Below are positions 32,728 to 40,434 of a stretch of DNA of 64,000 nucleotides, one piece after another. Origin of the DNA: Pacificoceanicola sp049803835 (GTDB taxonomy: Bacteria; Pseudomonadota; Alphaproteobacteria; Rhodobacterales; Rhodobacteraceae); NCBI RefSeq assembly GCF_049803835.1, contig NZ_JBNAGK010000011.1, positions 1 to 64,000 of the forward strand, in the 5' to 3' direction. Every line of letters begins with the position of its first letter. The stretch's first letter is position 1. The notes under the pieces are model-generated. The model searched no databases. It worked only from the letters and a program-made list of their open reading frames with translations, and was not told the DNA's origin. The position numbers and the translations under genes were made by a program.

Positions 32728-34037
32728 CTTCGGACTATCGCAAGAACAGCCTGACCCTGCTGGATGCCATCGCCATGGGTACCGGCGTGATGATCGGCGC
32801 CGGGATCCTCGCGCTGACCGGTCAGATCGCAGCTTTGGCGGGGCCGCTCTTCCCCTTCGCCTTCATCGCCGGTGCCGTTGTCACCGCCTTCAGCGCCTAC
32901 ACCTATGTCAAGATGTCGAACGCCTACCCCTCTGCGGGCGGCATAGGGATGATCTTGCAAAAAGCCTATGGCCCAACGACTGTCGCCGCCGGGGCCGCCC
33001 TGCTGATGGCGCTGTCGATGGTCATCAACGAAAGCCTCGTGGCGCGGACCTTTGCCACCTACCTGCTGCGCGGGCTCGACATGCCGCGCGACACATGGCT
33101 TGTGCCCGCCATCGGCGTGAGCGTCATCGTGTTTGCGTGGCTGGTCAATGTCGCGGGCAACCGGTCCGTCGGCTGGCTGTCGGTGCTGATGGCAGCGCTG
33201 AAGGTCGGGGGCATCACCGTTTTCGGCATAGCAGCGCTTTGGGCGGGCGGGATCAGCTTCGAGGCGACCGGGGGACAGCAAGACACCGGGATCACCGGAT
33301 TTGTCGCCTCGATGGCTCTGGCGATCCTTGCCTTCAAGGGGTTCACGACCATCACGAACAGCGGGGCCGAAATCACGAACCCGCACCGCAACGTTGGCCG
33401 TGCCATCATCGTTTCCATCGCCATCTGTACGCTGGTCTACCTGTTGGTCGCCTTTGCCGTCGGCAGCAGTCTGCCGCTGGACCGGATCGTTGCTGCACGG
33501 GACTATGCGCTGGCCGAGGCCGCGGAACCGGCCCTGGGGCGGACCGGGTTCTACCTGACCGTCGGCCTGGCGCTCGTGGCGACGGCCTCCGGCCTGATCG
33601 CCAGCGTCTTTGCCGTGTCCCGCATGCTGGCCATGCTGACCGAGATGCGGATGATCCCGCACAGCCATTTCGGCATGCCCGGCGTCATCCGCGACCACAC
33701 CTTAGTCTACACGGTTGTGATTGCCACGCTGCTGACCATCTTCTTCGATCTCGGACGCATCGCGTCGCTGGGGGCGTTCTTCTATCTGGTGATGGACATG
33801 CTGATCCATTGGGGAGTGTTCCGCAATCTGCGGACCGAGGTGGGCGCGCGCGGCTGGGTCTTGCTGACCGCAATCGGATTGGACGCCGTCGTGTTGGCTG
33901 CCTTTGCCGGGATGAAGGTGCAGGCCGACCCGTGGATCGTGGTGATCGCAGGTGTCGGAATGATCATCGTTTTTGGCTTCGAGCACATCTTCTTGCGTCG
34001 GCACCCGCCCAAAATGCATCACCATCACGGCGCTTGA
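32724..34037 (+). CDS. APC-superfamily amino acid permease
   Basis: A 437-residue transporter with twelve predicted helices and the APC entry motif IAMGTGVMIGAGILALTGQI-like region near residues 15-35. The substrate cannot be named. It is the last gene of the DUF302-rhodanese-VTT-permease operon. Its stop codon lies inside the CueR promoter of the next gene (34034-34064). The C-terminus is His-rich (RRHPPKMHHHHGA). Confidence 0.88.
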   Translation: MTSDYRKNSLTLLDAIAMGTGVMIGAGILALTGQIAALAGPLFPFAFIAGAVVTAFSAYTYVKMSNAYPSAGGIGMILQKAYGPTTVAAGAALLMALSMVINESLVARTFATYLLRGLDMPRDTWLVPAIGVSVIVFAWLVNVAGNRSVGWLSVLMAALKVGGITVFGIAALWAGGISFEATGGQQDTGITGFVASMALAILAFKGFTTITNSGAEITNPHRNVGRAIIVSIAICTLVYLLVAFAVGSSLPLDRIVAARDYALAEAAEPALGRTGFYLTVGLALVATASGLIASVFAVSRMLAMLTEMRMIPHSHFGMPGVIRDHTLVYTVVIATLLTIFFDLGRIASLGAFFYLVMDMLIHWGVFRNLRTEVGARGWVLLTAIGLDAVVLAAFAGMKVQADPWIVVIAGVGMIIVFGFEHIFLRRHPPKMHHHHGA

Positions 34038-34064
34038 CCTTCCCCTTGCTGGAGGGCCCATGAC
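34034..34064 (+). promoter_or_regulatory. CueR promoter of the second copper ATPase
   Basis: TTGACC, 19-base spacer, CATGAC, with dyad ACCTTCCCCTTGCTGGAGGG, the closest of the five to the enterobacterial copA site. The -35 overlaps the stop codon of the upstream permease gene. The start codon of the ATPase is at 34088. Confidence 0.87.
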
Positions 34065-34087
34065 TGATACGGGAAAGGACTTCGATC

Positions 34088-36430
34088 ATGCCCGACCATG
34101 CCCACCACTCCCATTCGCAGCATGCCCCGATCCCGGCTGGCGCCCCTACGGCCACGGACCCGGTCTGTGGTATGACCATCGAAGTCAAGGACGACACCCG
34201 AACGCAGACCTTTGGAGGAGAGACCCATCATTTCTGCTCGGCCTCCTGCGAGGACAGGTTCAAGGCTGACCCGTGGTTCTATGCGTCCGGCAATGCCGAC
34301 AAGACAGGCCAACAGGCCCAACCCGGCACGCAATGGACCTGCCCCATGCACCCCGAGATCGTCCGCGACGAACCGGGGGCCTGCCCGATCTGCGGCATGG
34401 CGCTGGAACCGATGCTACCCAGCGACGAACCGTCCGAAGAACTGACCGACTTCACCCGCCGGATGTGGATCAGCGCCGCGGCGGCGGTGCCTTTGGTCAT
34501 CCTGACGATGGGAGAGCTTGTCGGCCTGCCCGTCCGCGACTGGCTGGGTCACCGTATCGCGACCTACATCGAATTCCTGTTGGCCACGCCCATCGTCCTG
34601 TGGGCCGCGCTGCCGTTCTTCAGACGCGGGCTGGACTCGTTCCGCAACCTGTCACCCAACATGTGGACGCTGATCTCGCTTGGGGTCGGGTCGGCATATG
34701 TCTATTCGATCTTTGCCACCTTCCTGCCAAGTGTCTTCCCCGAGGACTACCGGATGGGCGAAGGCGTCGGCACCTATTTCGAGGCCTCGGTCGTCATCGT
34801 CGCCCTGATTTTCGTCGGGCAGGTGCTGGAACTCCGCGCGCGCGAACGCACCGGCGATGCGATCCGCGCCCTGCTGGACCTTGCTCCAAAGACCGCTCGC
34901 CGCATCCTGCCCGATGGCGAGGAATACGATGCGCCGCTGGAAAACGTGGTCGCGGGCGACATGCTGCGCGTCCGCCCCGGCGACAGCATTCCGGTGGATG
35001 CCGAAGTGGTCGAGGGTCGGTCCTCGGTTGATGAAAGCATGATCACCGGCGAACCCGTGCCCATCGAAAAGACCGCAGGCGACCGCGTCACCGGCGGCAC
35101 GATCAACAAGAATGGCACGCTGGCGATCCGCGCCACGCAAGTCGGTGCCGACACGGTGCTTTCCCAGATCGTCGACATGGTCGCGGGCGCCCGCCGGTCG
35201 CGGGCGCCAATCCAAGGTCTGGCAGACCGGGTTTCGGCGATCTTCGTACCCACCGTGGTCGGTATTGCAACGCTGGCCTTCTTCGCGTGGCTTTTGATCG
35301 GTCCTGACCCGGCGCTGGCGTTTGCCATCACCGCCGCCGTTTCCGTACTGATCATCGCCTGCCCCTGTGCGCTGGGGCTGGCTACGCCGATCTCGATCAC
35401 CACCGCCGCCGGGCGTGGCGCGCAGGCGGGCGTGCTGATCAAGGACGCCGAGGCACTGGAGCGCATGGCCCGCGTCGATACCGTCATCGTCGACAAGACC
35501 GGCACGCTGACCATGGGCAAGCCCACCCTGACCGACGTGGTCGGCCTGTCGGGCGCGAACGAGGCTGACGTGCTGGCCTATGCCGCCGCCCTGGAACGCG
35601 GCTCCGAACACCCTCTGGCCGAAGCCATCGTTCAGGGTGCACGGGACAGGGGCGCCCCACGCCACGACGCAAGTGAATTCGATGCGGTAACGGGCAAAGG
35701 CGTCACCGGACGGGTTGAAGGCCGCGATGTGGCTCTTGGCAACCCGGCGTTGATGGCGGCTCTGGGGGTCGACACGTCTGCTGGGGACGCGCCCGCCGAT
35801 GCGATGCGCGCGGACGGTAAGACGGCCATGTATGTTGCCCTTGACGGAACGCTGGCCGGTCTGGTCGCCGTTGCCGACCCGATCAAGGACACGACCGCCG
35901 CAGCGATCCGCGACCTGCACGCGCTTGGCCTTAGGGTCATCATGGCGACCGGCGACAACCAGCGCACCGCCGAAGCGGTCGCGCGCCAACTCGATATCGA
36001 CGAGGTCCGCGCGGGCGTTCTGCCCGAGGACAAGAAATCCCTTGTCGAGGAGTTGCGTGCGCAAGGCGCCTATATCGCGATGGCCGGCGACGGGGTGAAT
36101 GACGCCCCTGCCCTTGCCGCCGCCGATGTCGGGATTGCCATGGGCACCGGAGCCGACGTGGCTGTCGAAAGCGCAGGGATCACCCTTCTGGGCGGCGACC
36201 TGACCGGCATTGTACGCGCCCGCAAACTGGCCACCGCAACGCTTCGCAACATCAAGGAAAACCTGTTCTTTGCCTTCGCCTACAACGCTGCAGGCGTACC
36301 CATCGCCGCTGGCATCCTGTACCCGTTCATCGGGCTTCTATTGTCGCCGATGATCGCTGCCGCTGCGATGAGCCTGTCTTCCGTATCGGTCATCGGCAAC
36401 GCACTTCGGTTGCGACGCGCCGAATTGTAG
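34088..36430 (+). CDS. Copper P1B-type ATPase with YHS and heavy-metal-binding domains
   Basis: A 780-residue pump. It has a His-rich N-terminus (DHAHHSHSQHAP), a YHS domain (DPVCGMTI ... HHFCSASCEDRF) and a CxxC heavy-metal-binding domain (WTCPMHPEI ... PICGMALEP). The P-type core follows, with CPC in IIACPCALGLATP, DKTGTLTMGK and GDGVNDAPALAAADVG. It lacks the classical HMA domains of the CopA at 10087. It is probably a second, mechanistically different copper exporter. Start ATG 34088 has AAAGGA upstream and lies behind its own CueR promoter. Confidence 0.93.
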   Translation: MPDHAHHSHSQHAPIPAGAPTATDPVCGMTIEVKDDTRTQTFGGETHHFCSASCEDRFKADPWFYASGNADKTGQQAQPGTQWTCPMHPEIVRDEPGACPICGMALEPMLPSDEPSEELTDFTRRMWISAAAAVPLVILTMGELVGLPVRDWLGHRIATYIEFLLATPIVLWAALPFFRRGLDSFRNLSPNMWTLISLGVGSAYVYSIFATFLPSVFPEDYRMGEGVGTYFEASVVIVALIFVGQVLELRARERTGDAIRALLDLAPKTARRILPDGEEYDAPLENVVAGDMLRVRPGDSIPVDAEVVEGRSSVDESMITGEPVPIEKTAGDRVTGGTINKNGTLAIRATQVGADTVLSQIVDMVAGARRSRAPIQGLADRVSAIFVPTVVGIATLAFFAWLLIGPDPALAFAITAAVSVLIIACPCALGLATPISITTAAGRGAQAGVLIKDAEALERMARVDTVIVDKTGTLTMGKPTLTDVVGLSGANEADVLAYAAALERGSEHPLAEAIVQGARDRGAPRHDASEFDAVTGKGVTGRVEGRDVALGNPALMAALGVDTSAGDAPADAMRADGKTAMYVALDGTLAGLVAVADPIKDTTAAAIRDLHALGLRVIMATGDNQRTAEAVARQLDIDEVRAGVLPEDKKSLVEELRAQGAYIAMAGDGVNDAPALAAADVGIAMGTGADVAVESAGITLLGGDLTGIVRARKLATATLRNIKENLFFAFAYNAAGVPIAAGILYPFIGLLLSPMIAAAAMSLSSVSVIGNALRLRRAEL

Positions 36431-36436
36431 TTTGTG

Positions 36437-37540
36437 AACTCACGCCGAAGTGCAAAGCCTGACACCTGAGCCTATTCCAGCCGGTTACTGATCTCCAGCA
36501 GGCGGCTTTCGAAGACCACGGCGGGTGTTCTGTAGCCGAGGCATTTCCTTGGCGTGGAGTTGAGCTTCCGGCAGATGGTGCGCAGCCGCTTCGGGGTCAG
36601 CGTGGTCGGATCGGTTGTGCGGGGCAGGTCCCGGCGCAATCGGTTGTTGGTGTTCTCGACGGTGCCCTTCTGCCAAGGTGCCTGCGGGTCACAGAACCAG
36701 CTGTCGGTGCCCATGCCGTCCTTCAGCTGCGGCCTGGCCGAGAACTCAGTGCCGCGGTCGAAGGTGATCGAACGTCGGGCATCGGCAGGCAGTTTCGACA
36801 GGCCGCCGATCAGCGCCTCCACGATCGGTTTTGACTGGCGATCTTCGTTGCGAAGCACCACGGTCAACCGGCTGACGCGCTCGACCAGCGAGGTGACGTT
36901 GACCTTGCCGTGCTCCTTGCGGAACATCATCAGATCACACTCCCAGTGTCCGAATTCCTGACGTTCAGCCACCTCGTCGGGGCGATTGCGAAGGCTCTGG
37001 GCCTCGAAGATATGCCCATGCTGGTGGCGCCTCTGGCCACGTGGTCGGCGGCGCCTGCGATGCTCGGATAGATGGCGGTGGAATTGCACGGCCCGACCTT
37101 CCTTGGAATAGGCGAAGCGGTAGATGGTTTCATGGCTGACGCGGATCGGATGCCGTTCCAGCCGCATCCGGCCAGCGATCTGTTCCGGCGACCATCCTGA
37201 TTTCAGGGCGTCCTCCACGGCGGCCTTGATCTCGGGATGGCGGATCAGCTTTCGATGGATCGCACGACGCTCCTCGTAGATCTTCTGCGCGAGGAGGGCG
37301 TGGTAGCCGTTCAGCTCGGGCATCTCCTTGTCTTCAAAGACATTCCTGCGCAGCTCGCGATAGATCGTCGACGGCGCGCGGCCCAGATGATCCGCGATTT
37401 CCGGAACCGGCATCTTCGCTTAACTCCACTTCGCAATCTTCCGGCGTTCCTCGAAAGTCAGGTGAGGGTAGCAGCGGCCCATTTACATTCTCCATGCAAG
37501 ATTCTGGTTTCATACAGAATTTGCACTTCATTTGTGAATC
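36437..37540 (-). mobile_element. IS30-family insertion sequence
   Basis: About 1.1 kb bounded by inverted repeats of about 25 bp: AACTCACGCCGAAGTGCAAA from 36437 on the left, and on the complement of the right end ATTCACAAATGAAGTGCAAA. It contains one transposase gene, which is interrupted by a stop codon. It separates the copper island from the mobilisation region. Ends are placed by repeat matching and may be off by a few bases. Confidence 0.8.
36472..37482 (-). pseudogene. IS30-type transposase with in-frame stop at codon 21
   Basis: Reading from ATG 37482 gives the usual family start (MGRCYPHLTFEERRKIAKWS), then TAA at 37422-37420, then the frame resumes (AKMPVPEIADHLGRAPSTIY). One base change (GAA to TAA would do) explains it. 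The rest is full: D in GHWECDLMMF, D in ITFDRGTEFS and E in QKGTVENTNN. Translation could restart at ATG 37413, giving 313 residues without the first 23, so some activity cannot be excluded. Confidence 0.8.
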
Positions 37541-37644
37541 CACCGTTGAAGGCTCAAATCTCCGATAATGGGCGATTATGCGAAGAGCTTCTTCTGCTGA
37601 CGGACAGAGCTACTCGCTCCAGATGATCGACAGCTTAGGCGGTC

Positions 37645-37815
37645 CTAAACTGGACCACCCATCGGCTCATAAAGCACGCCCTGAACCTCGCCATCGAGCC
37701 ACCAGGGCTGAAGTTCTCCGTTGTCCCATTCATAGAGATGGCCGACCAGTTTGCCCGACGTTTTGGAGACGATTCTCATGATGGCTTTTCCGGTCAAACG
37801 CGGGGCTTGGGACAT
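37645..37815 (-). CDS. Small conserved-looking protein, unknown
   Basis: A 56-residue soluble protein with an aromatic, acidic C-terminal half (HLYEWDNGELQPWWLDGEVQ). Start ATG 37815 follows AAGGAG at good spacing, which is the main support that it is real. It lies alone between the IS30 element and the virC-like genes, with an inverted repeat (37838-37859) just upstream. Family not recognised. Confidence 0.55.
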   Translation of the reverse strand: MSQAPRLTGKAIMRIVSKTSGKLVGHLYEWDNGELQPWWLDGEVQGVLYEPMGGPV

Positions 37816-37837
37816 GGTGAACTCCTTCCAACTCGTC

Positions 37838-37859
37838 ATGCAAAGCGATTGATTTGCAT
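37838..37859. repeat. Inverted repeat before the 56-residue gene
   Basis: ATGCAAA and TTTGCAT, perfect 7-base arms with an 8-base spacer, lie 23 bases upstream of the start at 37815. It could be an operator. Confidence 0.4.
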
Positions 37860-37981
37860 CGCTGTTACATTCTTGGCCGCCTCTTATTGGCGTCATGCTG
37901 CACTCGCAACATGCAATCCAAAGTTGACAAGGGGCTGCGCGGATTCTTGCGTTTGTGATCGATAACCTTGCTTGCGAGGCG

Positions 37982-38632
37982 CTAGCCATCGTCGGACGTT
38001 TTGTTGGCGGCATCCGGTGCGTGTGGGTCTTCGCTTTGCGCTCTAGCTCCGGTCAACTCAGCCAGAATCTTGTCGATCTCCTGCCAGACCAGCGGCTCGA
38101 GCTGGCCGCGGATCAGCGACCACTTGCTGCAGACGTCGAGCGGATCCTCAGCGGCCATGATCACGGTCAAGGCCTCCGCATCCACAGCCACGGTCGTGCG
38201 CATCCGCCAGGAAGACGGCTTCGCAGTTCGGTCGCATCTCGGCGGAACGAACTCCGGCTTCATCTTCCAGTGCTTTGTCGCGCGCCTCAACGCAGCACGA
38301 ACGACATGGGCCGGATTGATGCCGCAGGCTTTCAGGTCGGCTGCCTGGCGCTCGAGAGCGGTCACCCGCACATCCACTTTCCGGGTCCGAGTGGATTGAG
38401 GCTGCCCAGCACCTGTCAAAGGTTTCACGACATCAGGAACAGCTACGGCATGGGGCGCCGGTGTCCGTTCGGGCGTCAACGGCTGTGACCCTTGACCCAC
38501 CTGCGTATTCGTATCCCGTTCCAGATCAGATCTGGTTTCCTCGTGAAATTGCGGTTCGACAGACGCAGTGATCTTCAGACCCGCAGCATAGCTGGGGTCC
38601 GGACGCGTGATGGTCGGGATCTTCTTGCGCAT
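37982..38632 (-). CDS. VirC2-like conjugation accessory protein
   Basis: About 216 residues. The N-terminal third is low complexity. The middle has a ribbon-helix-helix-like stretch (KVDVRVTALERQAADLKACG ... VVRAALRRATKHW), as in VirC2, which binds DNA near the transfer origin. Start ATG 38632, 4 bases after the virC1-like stop. The pair virC1-virC2 beside virD1/virD2-type genes is the same grouping as in Agrobacterium transfer regions. Similarity is judged by pattern and context, not by alignment. Confidence 0.65.
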   Translation of the reverse strand: MRKKIPTITRPDPSYAAGLKITASVEPQFHEETRSDLERDTNTQVGQGSQPLTPERTPAPHAVAVPDVVKPLTGAGQPQSTRTRKVDVRVTALERQAADLKACGINPAHVVRAALRRATKHWKMKPEFVPPRCDRTAKPSSWRMRTTVAVDAEALTVIMAAEDPLDVCSKWSLIRGQLEPLVWQEIDKILAELTGARAQSEDPHAPDAANKTSDDG

Positions 38633-38636
38633 GACG

Positions 38637-39356
38637 TCAAGCCGCGAGGATGTTGTTGAGGATGTCGGTCGCTTCCTCGAGGGCCTCGACCATGTGGCGG
38701 ACATGGGGACGCATCAGGGGATTTGGATCAGCCTGCTTGCGAAGCGCTATAGCGTGCAACAGCCCCTTCTCATCCATCTCCTTGTAAGCGTTCCGTCGCA
38801 GCATCACGGTCTCGATAAGCGGAAATATCCCGATGGCGTTCTCGATCAGCGCCGCATCCGCCTTGGTGGTCTTGGGGTCCACCATGTTCAGGATGATATG
38901 ATGCCGGGGCAGCGCGGTAGCGTCGTCTACGCGCGCGGCGAGCTGCCGGAACCAATCCACCGTCTGTCCACCCACGTCGAAATCCGAGGTCGAGAGCATG
39001 ACCGGGGTGACGATGTGATCGGCGAGCACCGCGATCTCGTCGGACCATTCGGCCCCTACCCCGGCGGTGTCGATGAAGATGAAATCCGCCGAGCCGTCCA
39101 GGTAAACCTGCTCGATCATCCGGTCGACATCGCCGACGCTTTCCGCCACCGACGAGCGCAGGTGCGGTGAGCCATACCCTGCCCCTTCGGCGCGCGCGAG
39201 CCAGGACGACAGCACGCCGGTGCTGTCGGTATCGATGAGCATCACCCGGCGCCCGGCTGCGACGGCGGCGCTGATCAGGGCGCGGGAGAGCGTGGTCTTG
39301 CCACTCCCCCCCTTCCGGGCCATCGCGGCGATCACCACGAGGTTGTTGTTGGGCAT
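38637..39356 (-). CDS. ParA/VirC1-like ATPase
   Basis: A 239-residue P-loop ATPase of the ParA/MinD class. The deviant Walker A is ARKGGSGKTTLSRAL, followed by LIDTDSTGVLSSW and FIFIDTAGVG. With the VirC2-like gene it probably recruits the relaxase complex to the secretion channel and raises transfer efficiency. It runs away from the candidate oriT and the divergent mobC gene. Confidence 0.8.
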   Translation of the reverse strand: MPNNNLVVIAAMARKGGSGKTTLSRALISAAVAAGRRVMLIDTDSTGVLSSWLARAEGAGYGSPHLRSSVAESVGDVDRMIEQVYLDGSADFIFIDTAGVGAEWSDEIAVLADHIVTPVMLSTSDFDVGGQTVDWFRQLAARVDDATALPRHHIILNMVDPKTTKADAALIENAIGIFPLIETVMLRRNAYKEMDEKGLLHAIALRKQADPNPLMRPHVRHMVEALEEATDILNNILAA

Positions 39357-39469
39357 CTGGGCATCTCAAGCAAAAATGGTGAAACGTTGCAAAACGATTG
39401 CCGCGTCGGTAGCCCGACCGCCGGTGGACGTCAAGCACTGCGCGGGCCGCGTTAAACGGGGGCCAGATT

Positions 39470-39735
39470 GCGCGTCTCACTGTCCGGAGTGCAGAACGCA
39501 TCCGGCGTCCGACGCGGACCGGCGCGCATCCGACAGGCTGCGCTGTACATCTGTCAGAAAGCGCCGTGCACTGAACGTGAGACGGGTTCCGGACGCCAGA
39601 AACCATCCCGCAGAAAACGGCACGCAGCAGACAGGAAACGGGCCGCGGAACGCGGAAGACGGGGCGCGAAGCGCATCTCGCGGGCTGCAGACTGCAGCCT
39701 GCGGGATGCACTCCGCAGAAGACGTCAAATCGCCC
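39470..39735. repeat. GC-rich tract with degenerate CTGC/CGCAG-type repeats
   Basis: Part of a 490-base stretch without a gene (39357-39846). On the minus strand it shows loosely repeating pyrimidine-GC units, for example TCTTCCGCGTTCCGCGGCCCG-like (about 21 bases) followed by a similar block, and several copies of CTGCGGG or CGCAG. No convincing coding frame. It may be a protein-binding array next to oriT; the repeat is diffuse. Confidence 0.35.
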
Positions 39736-39760
39736 CTGCGTGGCGATTTTCTACATTGAG

Positions 39761-39811
39761 TACAATCCCTTATGGCCGACTCCACTTGCGTTGGGAGTCG
39801 GCGGGCTTGTA
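39761..39811. other. Candidate oriT inverted repeat
   Basis: A nested inverted repeat. The outer arms are TACAATCCC and GGGCTTGTA (one mismatch), the inner arms GCCGACTCC (39775-39783) and GGAGTCGGC (39794-39802), with a 10-base loop containing ACTTGCGTTG. It lies 36 bases before the mobC/virD1-like start and between divergent transfer genes, where transfer origins are commonly found. The nick site is not identified. Confidence 0.55.
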
Positions 39812-39846
39812 CGAAGTTGGCAAGAAATAGGAACGTTAACTTCAAA

Positions 39847-40434
39847 ATGCCCCGCCGTCGTAGACTGTCAGAGATCGAGCGATCGACCATCGCCCAGGAC
39901 CGCCGGAAAGGCGCGTCCGCGGCGTCGTTGGCTGCCCACTACGATGTTAGCCTTAAGACGATCTACAACGTGGTGAACCAATGGGGTGAGCGTCAGACTG
40001 CGAACTGCAGCCGATCGCGGGTTGTGGGGATCCGGGTCTCGGACGACGACCTGCGCCGGTTCGACGCGGCGCTGTCGCGGCGCGGGATTGCGCACCGCTC
40101 CGATGCCATGCGCCGCCTGATGCTGGCGACCGAAGGTGTCTTCCTGCCTGACGACGAGATGTGCGACGAGTTGCGCAGCCTCGGCGCCGCGCTCAACCGG
40201 GTCGGCAACAACGTGAACCAGATCGCGCGACGTCTGAACGAGGCCAAGGTGCGGGGCGAGAAACTGTCCTACCCGGCCTCGAGCCACCGTGACGTCCGCG
40301 CGCTTGCGGGTCTGGTCTTCGATCTGGCCGACCAGGTCCAGGAGATGTCGCGTGCGCGGCGCAGCCAGCTGGACCTTGAGATCAGCTCTGCCCTGGCGGG
40401 CCTCGCCGGGAGGGATGAGAATGGCGCCGAGTGA
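39847..40434 (+). CDS. MobC/VirD1-like relaxosome protein
   Basis: A 195-residue DNA-binding protein with three visible modules. These are an N-terminal helix-turn-helix (ASLAAHYDVSLKTIYNVVNQ), a ribbon-helix-helix-like block (VGIRVSDDDLRRFDAAL), and the MobC motif LGAALNRVGNNVNQIARRLN. It should bind or melt oriT to help the relaxase. Start ATG 39847 gives a basic N-terminus (MPRRRRLSEIE). It overlaps the relaxase gene by 14 bases. Confidence 0.8.
   Translation: MPRRRRLSEIERSTIAQDRRKGASAASLAAHYDVSLKTIYNVVNQWGERQTANCSRSRVVGIRVSDDDLRRFDAALSRRGIAHRSDAMRRLMLATEGVFLPDDEMCDELRSLGAALNRVGNNVNQIARRLNEAKVRGEKLSYPASSHRDVRALAGLVFDLADQVQEMSRARRSQLDLEISSALAGLAGRDENGAE

Noticed and set aside
34652..36064. 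Minus-strand open frame of 470 codons opposite the second copper ATPase
   Set aside because: Shadow of a strongly conserved P-type ATPase on the other strand; composition rich in Arg, Gly and His, no motif.
36431..37538. TTTGTGAA at 36431-36438 and 37531-37538, considered as a target-site duplication of the IS30 element
   Set aside because: The right copy lies within the terminal inverted repeat and IS30 elements usually duplicate only 2-3 bases, so it is likely chance.
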